64,000 nt of DNA, taken from NCBI GenBank assembly GCA_963681505.1, contig OY811971.1, positions 6,419,351-6,483,350 of the forward strand, in the 5' to 3' direction. The notes under the pieces were generated by a model. That model saw only the letters and a list, made by a program, of their open reading frames with translations. It ran no database searches and was not told where the DNA came from. The DNA is from Eunapius fragilis (Eukaryota; Porifera; Demospongiae; Spongillida; Spongillidae). This document shows, piece after piece, positions 50,491 to 60,180 of the stretch. Position 1 is the first letter of the stretch. The number at the start of each line of letters is the position of its first letter. The position numbers and the translations under genes are program-made.

Positions 50491-51485
50491 AGCCCCTAAG
50501 CTATTGGATGTCAATGAAGCCTTTAGCAATGATACCAAAGCATCCAGTTCTTTCCTGGGGAAAAAATACCCGACCCTCTAACAGGTCAATTGAAAAATCC
50601 CAACCACACTACCTGGTGAGAAGGAATCCACACTGATTTGGCATCTTTTATCACAAAACCAGCACTGTGCAATGAGTACTTAACCCATACACTAGCCTTC
50701 TCTGCCTTTTCTTTACCATTCACTGCTATAATATACCATCATCCAAGTACATGAGGGATTTTAAACCTCTGGATCACCAAAACTTTACCAGTGGGCGTAC
50801 AGCTTTGTAATAACATATGGTGCTGATGCCAACCCAAAGGGTAAAACTGTAAACACATTATAACACTGCTCTCACTCATAACCTAGATACCTACGATGCT
50901 TTACTGCAATATCCACATGATGGTACCCCGACTTTAGGTCAAAATTAAGCATGAACTCACCTCGTTCAAATAACATAATTGCGATCCGTAAATCCTAGCC
51001 ACTTCTTGCCCGCACTGTTCTCCACTACTGACAGAGGACTGCATACGTACGGCTGTTCTGCTACCTCCTCTACAAACCCTCCCTTTACCAAGTCCACTAT
51101 CGCATCATGAACAAAACAGCATTAGTGTATGCAGTGTTCTTATTACCCTCCTATAAGCTGGTGGTTCTACAGAAAAAGACAACATGTACCCATCTCTAAT
51201 CATGTCAATTATCCATTGTGTGGCATGAAGCTCTTCTATACCCAATACTCAACATGCCGCTTTAACCTGCTCTTTAAAGCCATGCTCGAAGACAGCGCAA
51301 CATGAACTGCTGTTTTCCGTTCCATTGCGTCCCTTCCTTATCCTGCGCCCGGCATGGCTATCCGCTGTTGTTACGGAAGCGATTTCTTTCTTTCGCTACC
51401 AGCGTTTGATGAATGTGCAACTTTAAAATTTCCAGGAAAGCAGGTTTAGCAGTTTGGTTCATTACTGTCCACCAGTACCTCACAT
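50491..51485 (-). pseudogene. Reverse transcriptase of the minus-strand retroelement
   Basis: Fragments in order: VRYWWTVMN (about 51480), MIRDGY (about 51210), SPLSVVENSAGKK (about 51030), NFDLKSGYHHVDI (about 50945-50908, first catalytic Asp), VLPFGLASAPYVITKLYA (about 50830) and MYLDDGI, with the YLDD catalytic codons inside 50735-50752. KSVWIPSHQVVWLGF and a GKII motif close the domain near 50490. Several stops and frame changes separate the pieces. These are standard RT blocks, and the FDLKSGYHHVDI and YLDDG wording is that of the DIRS-like clade. Inactive. Confidence 0.78.
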
Positions 51486-52364
51486 CAGGGGTGGCGGAAG
51501 GTACTTATATTTGGGGGTGCCTATTATTAATAATTAATGAATTCATAACTATCAAACACAATATTAACACTCCAAAGTAATGTTTTTTGTTCATCGTTTA
51601 CTAAGTTGAATTAACATCAACCAAATTTATCGTGTTCAATCGCTTCTCTGTCATCGACGTTGACGATCTGATGTATTAATATAGTTGCGTCAAAGCAGAA
51701 AAGCAGCTTTCCGAATCGAAGTACTAGACGTTATCGGAATAGTTAAATGCAGTCGCAGGTTTATACGTACTTTAGACAGCAAACTCCTGTTCGCATGAGC
51801 GTTCATTGCATCGCATGCCTACTGTACGAACCATAGTGACTTGTTTCACATGGGGTAACTCCACGCGAAAAACACCTCCGTGAGTTACAAGAAAGGAAAT
51901 TTAGACGTGCAAATGAATACTCTATAGAGGCACGAATCCGAAACCACAACTCCCGGTCGTTTTCAATGGAGGCCACATGCCGAAGCGGTTATCCTTACTT
52001 TGGCTTTATGTAACTCTTCCGTCTAACAACCTATAAAACAAAAATCTACGCTTAAAAGGTATGTTTCATGAGTTTTAATTGGGAAAATAAGAAAAAGGAA
52101 GGCTCTTGCATGCGATTTCTTGCAATGCAGGGCTCATTTTAATTGATCACTTCCTCCTCGAATGACCAGAAAATGACCTGCTGCAGGCAGCGTACCGGAG
52201 CGCTTGCATTTAGACCTTCAGCTAGGATATACCAGTATATGTTGACAGCGTTGTTGGTTGTCTGTTCAGCTCGATTAGAAGTACTATATGACACACACCC
52301 CGCGCGTTCTAATTTGGCACACTTCGATCGCGTACCCCCACCCCCAGAGGCGAGAGTGGATATC
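51486..52364. other. Gap; hAT-like terminus at its left edge
   Basis: 51486 begins CAGGGGTGGCGGAAGG, matching the left end of the 45163 element (CAGGCCCGGCGGAAGG) at most positions. It interrupts the RT remnant. I found no matching inverse end within the next 1.5 kb, so this is a solo end or a truncated element. The rest holds no convincing gene. Confidence 0.35.
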
Positions 52365-52716
52365 GGAAGTCTCGCTAGAGACTTCCATATAGGTTTTGAC
52401 CCCGACTATGAATTTAATTAAATCCGCGACCCTACCGTAGCTTCGCTCCCGACGATCGGATCGTCTAACTTGTTGCGGCAATCGATCTAGAAGTCAAAAC
52501 TGAGTAGTTTCATTTTTTTTTTCACGTCGTAGAACCGCGTGGTTATCGAGAACGAAAAATACTGCTGTCCTCGTTCCCCTTCCAAAAATAATGGGCGGGT
52601 CGTCTGTTCTTTATCTTCTTCTTGGGAACTCATAACTCGGGACAGGAACACTTTTAAGCAATGACAATTGCACCAATAGCTTTAAAATTTGCTGGAGGAC
52701 TCGCTTTTAGGCTTTC
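52365..52716 (-). repeat. R360 dispersed repeat, copy C, with terminal hairpin
   Basis: Minus-strand copy that starts at GCGAGTCCTCCAGC (complement near 52700) and ends in a perfect hairpin at 52365-52386: arm GGAAGTCTC, loop TAGC (minus-strand reading), arm GAGACTTCC, then GATA. Body motifs match D and E closely (TTCCTGTCCCGAGTTATG, GACGACCCGCCCAT, AACCACGCGGTTCTACG). Confidence 0.75.
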
Positions 52717-52795
52717 ATACACAATAGCCTAAAAGCCTCTTATCAAGTCTAATTAAGCAAAAGTTTCTATTTGGGTGCTTAAAAAAATTAAGAAA
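52717..52795. other. Short AT-rich spacer with a small inverted repeat
   Basis: CTTTTAGGC (52709-52717) faces GCCTAAAAG (52728-52736), a 9-bp inverted repeat at the edge of R360 copy C. Nothing else is visible. Confidence 0.4.
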
Positions 52796-53086
52796 ACAAG
52801 TAAATAAAAACATTCTCTCTGAGAAAGTTGGTGGGATATAGGTTTTGCAGGCAAATAGTATACTGGTGTAAAAAGCAAGGAAACAAGTTTTATCAGAAGG
52901 GAAAATGTAATGGTCCAATATTTAGCACAGAAACAGCATGCCTTAGTCGAAGTGTGCTAAATATAGGACTATTACATTTTCCCTTCTGATAAAACTTGTT
53001 TCCTTGCTTTTTACACCAGTATTCTATTTGCCTGCAAAACCTATATCCCACCAACTTTCTCAGAGAGAATGTTTTTATTTACTTGT
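52796..53086. mobile_element. Fold-back MITE copy 3 (291 bp, complete)
   Basis: Nearly perfect palindrome over its whole length, from ACAAGTAAATAAAAAC to GTTTTTATTTACTTGT, with a short loop near 52930-52950 (AGAAACAGCATGCC). Copy-specific arm sequence CAGGCAAATAGTATACTGG on the left is mirrored by CCAGTATTCTATTTGCCTG on the right. No transposase; superfamily undetermined; no clear target duplication. Confidence 0.92.
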
Positions 53087-53229
53087 GCAAAATCCTCCTG
53101 ACGTGACTAATTGGCCAGAAGTAATTACAAAAGGGCTCGCATAAATTATATTCGAATTCGTTATTATTATGCAAATGCTTGCACCTATGCTGTTGGGCGC
53201 AAAAAATGCTAAAATTTTCAGGGGCAGGG
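53087..53229. other. Spacer, nothing assigned
   Basis: AT-rich, no frame or repeat recognised. Confidence 0.4.
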
Positions 53230-53231
53230 TA

Positions 53232-54366
53232 CACTGCAAACAAATTGGTTGCCACATCAAACCAAAGAATTTTAAACCTGTGGTTTAAATTTTATATGGT
53301 TTTGTAATCAAACCAAATCGTCCAACCAATATTGTGGTTTAACATTTAAACTCATCAGTTTGGTTTGAATGCAAGATAGTCTACAGTTTAAACCAAACAT
53401 TTTAATATTGTAATTTGATCAACATTCTCAACATTCCGTTTCCTTGACTGGTGACCATCTGTGCAGTCCAAACAGGTGCTTACCATTTCATGCACCCAGA
53501 CCTATAGCTCAGGTATATCAAGAAAGGAATATAGGTGAACATGCAGACAGCATGCACCATAGTATATAAATACGCTAAGTAAGATGTATGCAAAAAGAAT
53601 TTATGCAGGGAATGAAATTATGAAGTGTTGTGTAACTATTTCATTATACTTGTAACCTTGTAATTCACCAGCAAGTGGACTGTTTTTGCATGCCTCAGGG
53701 CGGGAGAGCAGTGAACAGGACTGCACCTGTGATTTGCATTCAATATTTAGCCTTATGTGATTGTCATGCAGGTGACTTTTTAGTTGCTTTTGTGCGATCC
53801 ATGATGTAAATGTAAGCAACTATATTGTTTTAGTTCTATAGTGTATAGGTAGAATGATCTGCATGAACAAATTTAAATTGTATATCATTGTCCGTGAATT
53901 CTTCTTAAAATTCACTCTTCATGGCCATTACAAATTTTGCTGACCAATATAATTACAATAGTAATCATTACTGCTGCATGGGGTTACTATCTATAAGGCA
54001 GGTCAGTGGAATGCATATTGGTTATGAATACAGTTTTGAATGTGGCAGGGCCGCTTGGATGCGCATTTGTCCCCGTTTGTGCATGGCAACCATATGTGCA
54101 AAAAAAGCACTGGTTGATCAAGTCGTGCGCTGATAGGAATATGTATAGAGTTTCGAATCCTGTTCAGTCTGAGTGTTATTTTTTTTCTATTCTGTACGAT
54201 GCAGGGTAAACCAAGAAGTTTGGTTTACACATAAAACCATGCATACGGTTTTAGTGTTAAACTAAACTACCTTGGTTTAAACCCTAAACCACGTTTGGTT
54301 TACACTGTGTAGTGCATGTGTCAAACCAAACTTTGTTTTGACATAGCAGCCAACTTATTTGCAGTG
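53232..54366. mobile_element. Non-autonomous TIR element with TA duplication (1135 bp)
   Basis: Starts CACTGCAAACAAATTGG and ends, in inverse, CACTGCAAATAAGTTGG. Flanked by TA at 53230-53231 and 54367-54368. Subterminal regions on both sides are full of short AAACCAAA/TTTGGTTT motifs (about 53265-53400 and 54205-54345), resembling clustered transposase-binding sites. The interior has no recognisable transposase; a 72-codon minus-strand frame (53601-53819) is unassigned. TA duplications occur in several superfamilies, so I do not name one. Confidence 0.75.
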
Positions 54367-54482
54367 TAGAGCTCACATTAACACCTTGAACTGTGAAATA
54401 GCACTTCATTATTTCTGGCATTTGAATTATTGGATTGTAAATGCAAACTTGGGATAAACTAAAGTTGCATTCGTGCAATTGC

Positions 54483-54600
54483 TGTAGGAGGGAGGGGTTC
54501 TCCCTCCCTCACCCTCCCCTTTTTATTTCATTTCATGGAGTGTTGGTTACTTAGTAAAAAGAAAGCGGGGAGGGTGAGGGTACCCCTCCCTCTTACAAAA
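54483..54600. repeat. Inverted repeat with G/C-rich arms
   Basis: GGAGGGAGGGGTTCTCCC and CTCACCCTCCCCTTTTTA on the left pair with AAAGCGGGGAGGGTGAGG and TACCCCTCCCTCTT on the right, across a loop of about 40 bases. It could be a tiny fold-back element; no related copy was found in the window. Confidence 0.7.
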
Positions 54601-54879
54601 AAAGAGTCAAATTAGTGTACTAAATTTATTATTACGTACCGGTAAACGCAACGTAGCGGCATCACGACGGTCTACTAGCTAACAATGATGGCAAAAAGCA
54701 GAAACATAAGCAGCGATACGGGACACGTAGGGACCTTTTGCACACGTAAATAGCGGAATTTATGTGGAGACAAGAAGGTGTAGAAAAACTTCTAAAACGA
54801 CGGTATGGTGCGCATCCATCAGTAGAGACCTTTCTGGTGTTAAAACAAAATGCGTTTGACTTATACAGTTATTTTTAAA
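54601..54879. other. Spacer, nothing assigned
   Basis: No frame above 60 codons, no repeat or RNA motif seen. Confidence 0.4.
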
Positions 54880-55165
54880 ACAAGTAAATAAAAACATTCT
54901 CTACGTGAAAGTTGGTGGGATATAGGATTTGATTATGACATTGGTGGTGTAAAAAGCAAGGAAACAAGGTCTTATCAGAAGGGAAAATGTCATAGTCCTA
55001 TATTTAGCACATTTCTAGGGCATGTGTTGTTTGTGTGCTAAATATAGGACTATGACATTTTCCCTTCTGATAAGACAATGTTTCCTTGCTTTTTACACCA
55101 CCAATGTCATAATCAAATCCTACATCCCACCAACTTTCTCGTAGAGAATGTTTTTATTTACTTGT
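54880..55165. mobile_element. Fold-back MITE copy 4 (286 bp, complete)
   Basis: Whole-length palindrome with ACAAGTAAATAAAAAC ends. Copy-specific arm GATTATGACATTGGTGG is mirrored exactly by CCACCAATGTCATAATC. The core TTATCAGAAGGGAAAATGTC is mirrored by GACATTTTCCCTTCTGATAA, and the loop lies at about 55015-55030. Confidence 0.92.
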
Positions 55166-55336
55166 TTTCTTTATTTTTTTTCATACCCAAGTAACCCAAT
55201 GACTGTTGTATGGCTGCTTCTCCCTTTTCATTTCTTTCAATCCAGATATACTTTTATCTTTAGATACCGTAATTAAATTATACAAGACATAGGAGGCTGA
55301 TAGTCGATTGTTTATCAAAGTATTATATTATATAAA

Positions 55337-55692
55337 AGCGAGTCCTCCAGCCGATTCTGAAGCTATTGGTGAAATTGTCATCGCTTAGAAATGTTCCTGT
55401 CCTGAATTATGCGTTGCCAAGAAGAAGGAGGAGAAGAACAAGAAGACGACCCGCCCCTTGTTCCGAGACTGGGTACGAGGACGGGCAGTACACTCTTGTT
55501 CTCAACAACCACGCGGTTCAGCGACATGAAACAAAAACGAAACTACTCATTTTTGACTTCTAGATCGATTGCTAAAACAAGCTACACGATCCGATCGTCG
55601 GGAGTGTTGTTACAGACGGGTCGCGTTTTTTTAATGACATTCATAGTCGTGGTCAAATCCTATATGGAAGTTTCTAACGAAACTTCCGATAC
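55337..55692 (+). repeat. R360 dispersed repeat, copy D, with terminal hairpin
   Basis: Begins AAGCGAGTCCTCCAGCC and ends in a perfect hairpin at 55666-55687: arm GGAAGTTTC, loop TAAC, arm GAAACTTCC, then GATA. A short open frame (55409-55732) covers it, but stops and frame changes in the sister copies argue against a gene. Confidence 0.75.
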
Positions 55693-56282
55693 CCGTTCTA
55701 ATATGCCAGCTTACCTTTTTACAGTATACTAAAATTATCAGGCCCTTTGCAGATTTTACCATCATACTGTTTGTGTGTTGTTTGATTACTGTTCACTGGG
55801 AAATGCAGCATTTCACTTGTATGAGATCCCAGACATCACATAAGCTGATAGACCTTGACTATGTTTATATGTAATGTTAATTTGTTGTATGTGCAATCTT
55901 TATGAATGACAAGCTTTTACATCAATGTAATTATGAATAACCTATGCTATGGCAGTCAGTTCAACCGTCCACTGCCTGCATGGTGCTTCCGATCGTCGTC
56001 TCCATTTGCTGTTGGTACTTATAACACTTCCTTGCATTGACATATCGAAGCATTGAAGGATATTCATGCTCTATTATGTTTACCATGCAAGAGGGTGGGG
56101 TGGTATGGCTGATAAAATTTACGCTTCTCTGGCTATACGGCCTGCATAGATCAATTGTCTTCTTCGATCATGGCACGCATGAAGTTTATATGGTATACCA
56201 TTTGCGTGTGCACTCTACATGAGATAATATATTTATCTCTGACTCTCTACAGCATGGGCATGAATGGTACTATTAACAGCAC
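55693..56282. other. Gap without a supported gene
   Basis: AT-rich sequence. Two frames of 61 and 76 codons (56037-56222 and 56155-56385) carry no known motif, and the second runs into the minisatellite. Confidence 0.4.
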
Positions 56283-56375
56283 ACCGCCGCGTGTGCACTC
56301 GACAGCACACACATGCGCGTGCACTCAACAGCACACGCGCGTGCACTCGACAGCACACGCGCGTATACACACGCA
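56283..56375 (+). repeat. Alternating purine-pyrimidine minisatellite
   Basis: About four units of roughly 22 bp built on ACACGCGCGTGCACTCGACA (last unit diverged). The ACACGCGCGTGCAC part alternates purine and pyrimidine and is a classical Z-DNA-prone pattern. A TGTGTGTGTGTG stretch follows at about 56460. Confidence 0.85.
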
Positions 56376-56503
56376 TGTGTTGTAATCGAATTCACAACTG
56401 ATTTTGAGCGATAGCGCCACACGCGCGTACAAAAAAACTTTTGCAACAAACGGTGTTCCATGTGTGTGTGTGTTGTGGCTTTTGTGTAACAAAGCCTAGG
56501 GCG

Positions 56504-56815
56504 AGTCCTCCAGCAAATTCTAAAGCTATTGGTGCAATTTCCATTGCTTAAAAGTGTTCCTGTACCGAGTTATGAGTCCCAAGAAGCAGAAGCAGAAGCA
56601 GCAGGAGCAGAAGACGACCCGCCCATCATTTTTGGAAGGGGAACGAGGACAGCAGTATTTTTCACAACCACGCGGTTCTACGACGTGAAACAAAACGAAA
56701 CTACTCAGTTTTGACTTCTAGATCGATTGCCGCAACAAGTTAGACGATCCGATCGTCGAGAGCGAAGAGTCGCAGGATTTTAATTAAATTCATAGTCGGG
56801 GTCAAAATAGAGGTT
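56504..56815 (+). repeat. R360 dispersed repeat, copy E, terminal hairpin lost
   Basis: Begins GGCGAGTCCTCCAGC. The body closely matches copy C. After GGGGTCAAAATAGAGG the hairpin is replaced by GGTTAACCGAAGGTTAA, so the 3' end is degenerate. It abuts the promoter-like block of the downstream retroelement. Confidence 0.7.
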
Positions 56816-56831
56816 AACCGAAGGTTAATGG

Positions 56832-56863
56832 ACCGGAAGAGCCTATAATATTGCGCATGCGCA
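56832..56863 (+). promoter_or_regulatory. Promoter-like ETS and NRF-1 sites
   Basis: ACCGGAAG (56832-56839) is an ETS/GABP-type core, and TGCGCATGCGCA (56852-56863) is a perfect 12-base match to the palindromic NRF-1 consensus. They lie 58-90 bases before the first ATG of the gag-like frame (56922), with no TATA box needed for such promoters. Family knowledge: this pair is typical of TATA-less animal promoters. Inference: it drives the retroelement below. Confidence 0.5.
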
Positions 56864-56921
56864 AGGGGTAATTCCGCGAGAAAGCTACACGCGTGTTGCG
56901 TTGACTTTAAGTTGACGTGAA

Positions 56922-57063
56922 ATGGCGACCCTAGCCCCCGAGTTTGGAGATGTGGAGGAAGATGATGTGGGGGCCAGGTTCTCGAGGTTAGAAAACTTGG
57001 TGGGAAACCTAGTCAGAGCGGTGGGGGAGCAACCTCGTCCTCAGAATGCTCCAGTCTCTAGAG
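56922..57063 (+). pseudogene. Gag-like first exon
   Basis: The ATG at 56922 has a G at -3 and at +4. The frame reads MATLAPEFGDVEEDDVGARF and then SRLENLVGNLVRAVGE, a short amphipathic helix with leucine spacing. At 57064 a consensus donor GTGAGT follows CTAGAG. Beyond it the frame reads intron-like sequence, so I end the exon there. It probably joins the gag body downstream; the acceptor was not determined. Other reading: host 5' exon captured by the element. Confidence 0.45.
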
Positions 57064-57294
57064 GTGAGTGTGGTTTCGTGGTTTACCCGGCCGGTGCGGG
57101 TAGGTGGTGGAAGATTATTGCAATGAGTTTTTATTATCCTCGCTGTACGCGAGGGCTTAGACTTGGGCGAGTTGCCACCCGCGGCTGAGCTACATGCATC
57201 CCGTTGGCACATGGCGAAGTGCGGGTATCGGAGCCCGACGGCAGTCAGGCGCCTCGCGTATCGGCTCGAGGACACGCGGCTCCACCGGTCTTCT

Positions 57295-57540
57295 AAAGTG
57301 GTCGGGGGCTCGTTGCTCCACCAGTCTCCATCTAATTTGGTCGGGGGCTCGTCGCTCCACCAATCACCGTCTGACCTGGTCGGGGGCCCGTCGCCCACCG
57401 GTCACCATCCAATCTGGTCGGGGGCCCGTCGCTCCACTAATCATACCTGACCTGGTCGGGGGCCCCCCGGGCCCGTCGCTCCACCTGGACACAATTCCAC
57501 CTGGTCGGGGGCTCATCGCTCCACCAGGACGCGTCGAACT
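57295..57540 (+). repeat. 39-bp coding-length minisatellite in the gag region
   Basis: About six units of around 39 bp starting TGGTCGGGGGCTCGTCGCTC, spaced in multiples near 13 codons. In one frame they read VGGSLLHQSPSNL-like repeats. Later units vary in length, which breaks the frame. Confidence 0.75.
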
Positions 57541-57575
57541 CGGTTGGGAACTCTTGGTTCCATCAACCAGGCAGT

Positions 57576-58458
57576 GTGGCCGGGGACACGCAGCCTCACC
57601 AATTAACGGCTGTTAGTGGCGGCACGCTGTACGCAACGCTTTCACAGCTGATCTCTTCCTCGGCGGCACCAGTTCCATTGGGGGGTGGTATCTTCATCGG
57701 CGAGGGGCTTCAACCAGTCCCATCCAAGTTGGCAGACGTATTTGGTCGTGGGAGTTCGTTGAGATGGCCGACTTGCTTCCGGAACAGATGGTGCCCATGA
57801 AGGAGGAGTCAGCCTTGAGCTCGCTGTTTCCGGCTCGGAAACGCAGGCAGGTGACGGACATCAACCTGTGGCTGCAGTGCTTCATGACCTATGTTAGTGT
57901 CATGTCCAGACGATTTCCACAGGATGTTGTGGAGCTAATGTCATACATGGCTAATATTCACAAGGCGAGCATGGAGTTTGCCGGCCAGTCTTGGGTGCGT
58001 TACGACTCCACATTCCGGTGGCAAGCAGCAGCGTCTGGATATCGTCGGTGGTCTTCAATAAATGCCTCTTTATACTCACTCTGCTTTACTGGGAAGGCGG
58101 CAGCGAGACCCCACTGCGAATTGTGTTTTTCTCTGGCCCACGTTACTCAAGACTGCCCTATACAACAGCCGACGACATGGACGTGGCCTGTGGGTGGCGG
58201 ATGGTGAAGTCAGTAGTCGCAGCCGTCTCATCCTACTCACCCGACCAGCGGCCAAGTGCGCTGGACCAGCGCTCCAACGCATCAGACCCACGGTCAGATC
58301 AAGTGTGCCTTCTGTACAATGCGGGCAAGTGTATGTACGCTAACTGTCGGCGTCGCCATGTGTGCTCCTCCTGCGCTGGCTCTCACCCGGTATCGGCGTG
58401 TACCCGTTCCCACCCATATCCGCCCAGTGGTTCTAACAAGCCTCTGGCATTTAAGTGA
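57576..58458 (+). pseudogene. Gag-like protein body with zinc-finger motifs
   Basis: In the first frame, GEGLQPVPSKLAD leads by a one-base shift near 57740 into WEFVEMADLLPEQM, then SLFPARKRRQVTDINLWLQC, CFMTYVSVMSRRFPQDV, NIHKASMEFAGQSWVRYDST and HCELCFSLAHVTQDCP, a CHC-type finger. A second frameshift near 58200 leads to QVCLLYNAGKCMYANCRRRH and VCSSCAGSHPVSAC, a CCCH-like finger. This layout is the usual nucleic-acid-binding gag of DIRS-like elements in invertebrates. At least two frameshifts make it non-functional. Confidence 0.7.
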
Positions 58459-58634
58459 CTCTGGTGTTCTACTGCGTAGCGAATTGTTCATTATTATTCA
58501 TTCCTCGCACGTTGCATATGATTTGGTGTTGATTGCATGCGTCGATTATCAGATATTTTTTGTCTCGTAGATTAGGCCACGTACCGTTATGCACCCCATC
58601 TCCTGGCGTTGGACAGTTGTAGGCATCAGTCGCC

Positions 58635-60180
58635 TTGGAATCCGCCCGAGTTTTTGCGACTCATCCGAACGCTGATGAAACAGGCAGCGTGGTCCCATCA
58701 TCTGGTACGGCACCCGGACAAGGAATTCGTGCGTTACATCATGGAGGGTCTGTGTTTTGGGTTTCGGCTATAGGCTTCGATCACGTCCGTTATTCTTGCG
58801 TGAGGGCGAGGGGAAATATGGGCTCTACCCGCCAAGATAGCAATCTCGTCTCCTCATATTTAGACGAAGAACGTAGCCTCGGCAGGGTGGTTGGACCTCT
58901 CGATATCGAGGTGTTCCCTATTGTACGCTGTAGTCCAATGGGCTTGGTTCCAAAGGGTTCGTCAGGGAAGTGGCGGTTGATTGTGGATTTGTCCTCTCCC
59001 GAAGGGAGCAGCGTAAACGATGACATAAATCCTACGTTGTGCTCGTTAGAGTATGTCTCAGTGGACGTAGTGGCTAAGGTGGTAGTGCAGTTGGGCAGAG
59101 GTGCGTTTCTTTCGAAGGTTGATATTAGAAGCGCCTATCGAACGGTACCTGTCCATCCCGACGACAGGTTCCTGCTCGGCATGTGTTAAGAGGGAAGGTT
59201 GTTTGTGGACGCAGTCTTGCCTTTCGGTTTGAGATCGGCTCCCAAAATTTTCACCGCGGTAGCCGATGCTGTGGAATGGATTGCGAAGGCCAACGGAGTG
59301 GAGCACCTTTTCCACTATCTCGATGATTTTTTATTGGTGTCGGAACCATCGGCTCTTGCAGGGCTTCCGCAACTTAGCACCCTACTTCGCATTTTTGATA
59401 CGCTCAGGCTGCCCGTCGCAGAAGAGAAGTTGGAGGGTCCAAGCACGGTGATAACCTTTTTAGGCATCGAGGTGGACACAGTGGCAATGGAATTGCGCCT
59501 TCCGCAAAAGAAGGTCAGCGAGCTCAAGTCCTTGGTGAAGGAGTGGCTCGGACGCCATTCATGTCGCAAGAAGGAGTTATAGTCACTGGTCGGGAAACTG
59601 CAGCACGCGTGTAGGGTGGTAAAGTCTGGCAGGTCCTTCCTTCGGCGTGTTATTGAGTTGCTAGCGGCCGTTAAGAGGGACTTCCACCACATCAGATTAA
59701 ATGCCTCTTTTCGCTCGGACCTGGTTTGGTGGGATACATTCTTAGAGGGGTGGAACGGGACCTCTTGTCTAACGGATCGTCGTGGTGAGCACTCAGCCTT
59801 GTTCCAGTTGTATTCGGATGCATCTGGCGGGTTCGAGTGTGGAGCGCACTGGAATAGAGAATGGCTTCAGTTCGAGTGGCCAGAGGGTTGGGGTGGTCGC
59901 AATATCACGCTAAAGGAGATCGTCCCTGTGGTATTTGCTTGCGCGACATGGGGCTCCAGCTGGCGTGGAGCCTTGGTCACAGCATACATAGACAACACAG
60001 CGGCAGTGACCATTTTGAACTCTGGGTACAGCAAGGAAGGGCAGATAATTTATATATATAATGCACTTGGTACGATGCCTGTTCTTCATCATGGTCCATT
60101 TCCAGTTTTCCTTAGTAGCACGCCATATCCCTGGGAGCCAGAATACGTTAGCAGATGCCATTTCGAGAAATAACGTGCAA
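58635..60180 (+). pseudogene. Reverse transcriptase-RNase H of the DIRS-like element
   Basis: One frame with two internal stops (TAA 59187, TAG 59580). RT blocks: CSPMGLVPKGSSGKWRLIVD (about 58930), SVNDDI, FLSKVDIRSAY (first catalytic Asp, about 59125), LPFGLRSAPKIF, HYLDD with catalytic Asp pair (YLDD at 59316-59327), TFLGIEVD. RNase H: LYSDASGGFECGAHW (Asp, about 59815), ITLKEIVPV (Glu), AYIDNTAAV (Asp), then after a TA-tract frameshift near 60055 HIPGSQNTLADAISRN (last Asp). Upstream, HPDKEFVRYIMEGLCFGF lies in another frame at about 58705-58770, so a further frameshift precedes 58780. All catalytic residues are still encoded, but the ORF is broken. Confidence 0.85.

Larger units (their letters stand above)
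48480..51485 (-). mobile_element. Decayed tyrosine-recombinase retrotransposon (RT, RNase H, YR order)
   Basis: Read on the minus strand from about 51485 down to 48480 the order is reverse transcriptase, RNase H, a repetitive spacer, then the N-terminal half of a tyrosine recombinase. That architecture marks DIRS/Ngaro-type elements. All parts carry stops and frameshifts. The 5' side is cut by a CAGGGGTGGCGGAAGG hAT-like end at 51486, and the 3' side breaks off inside the recombinase. No terminal repeats or insertion duplication were found. It is clearly a different subfamily from the element at 56.9-60.8 kb. Confidence 0.75.

Noticed and set aside
55409..55732. 107-codon frame in R360 copy D as a gene
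   Set aside because: Sister copies A, B, C and E break the frame, and conservation looks nucleotide-level (hairpin, purine core) rather than codon-level.
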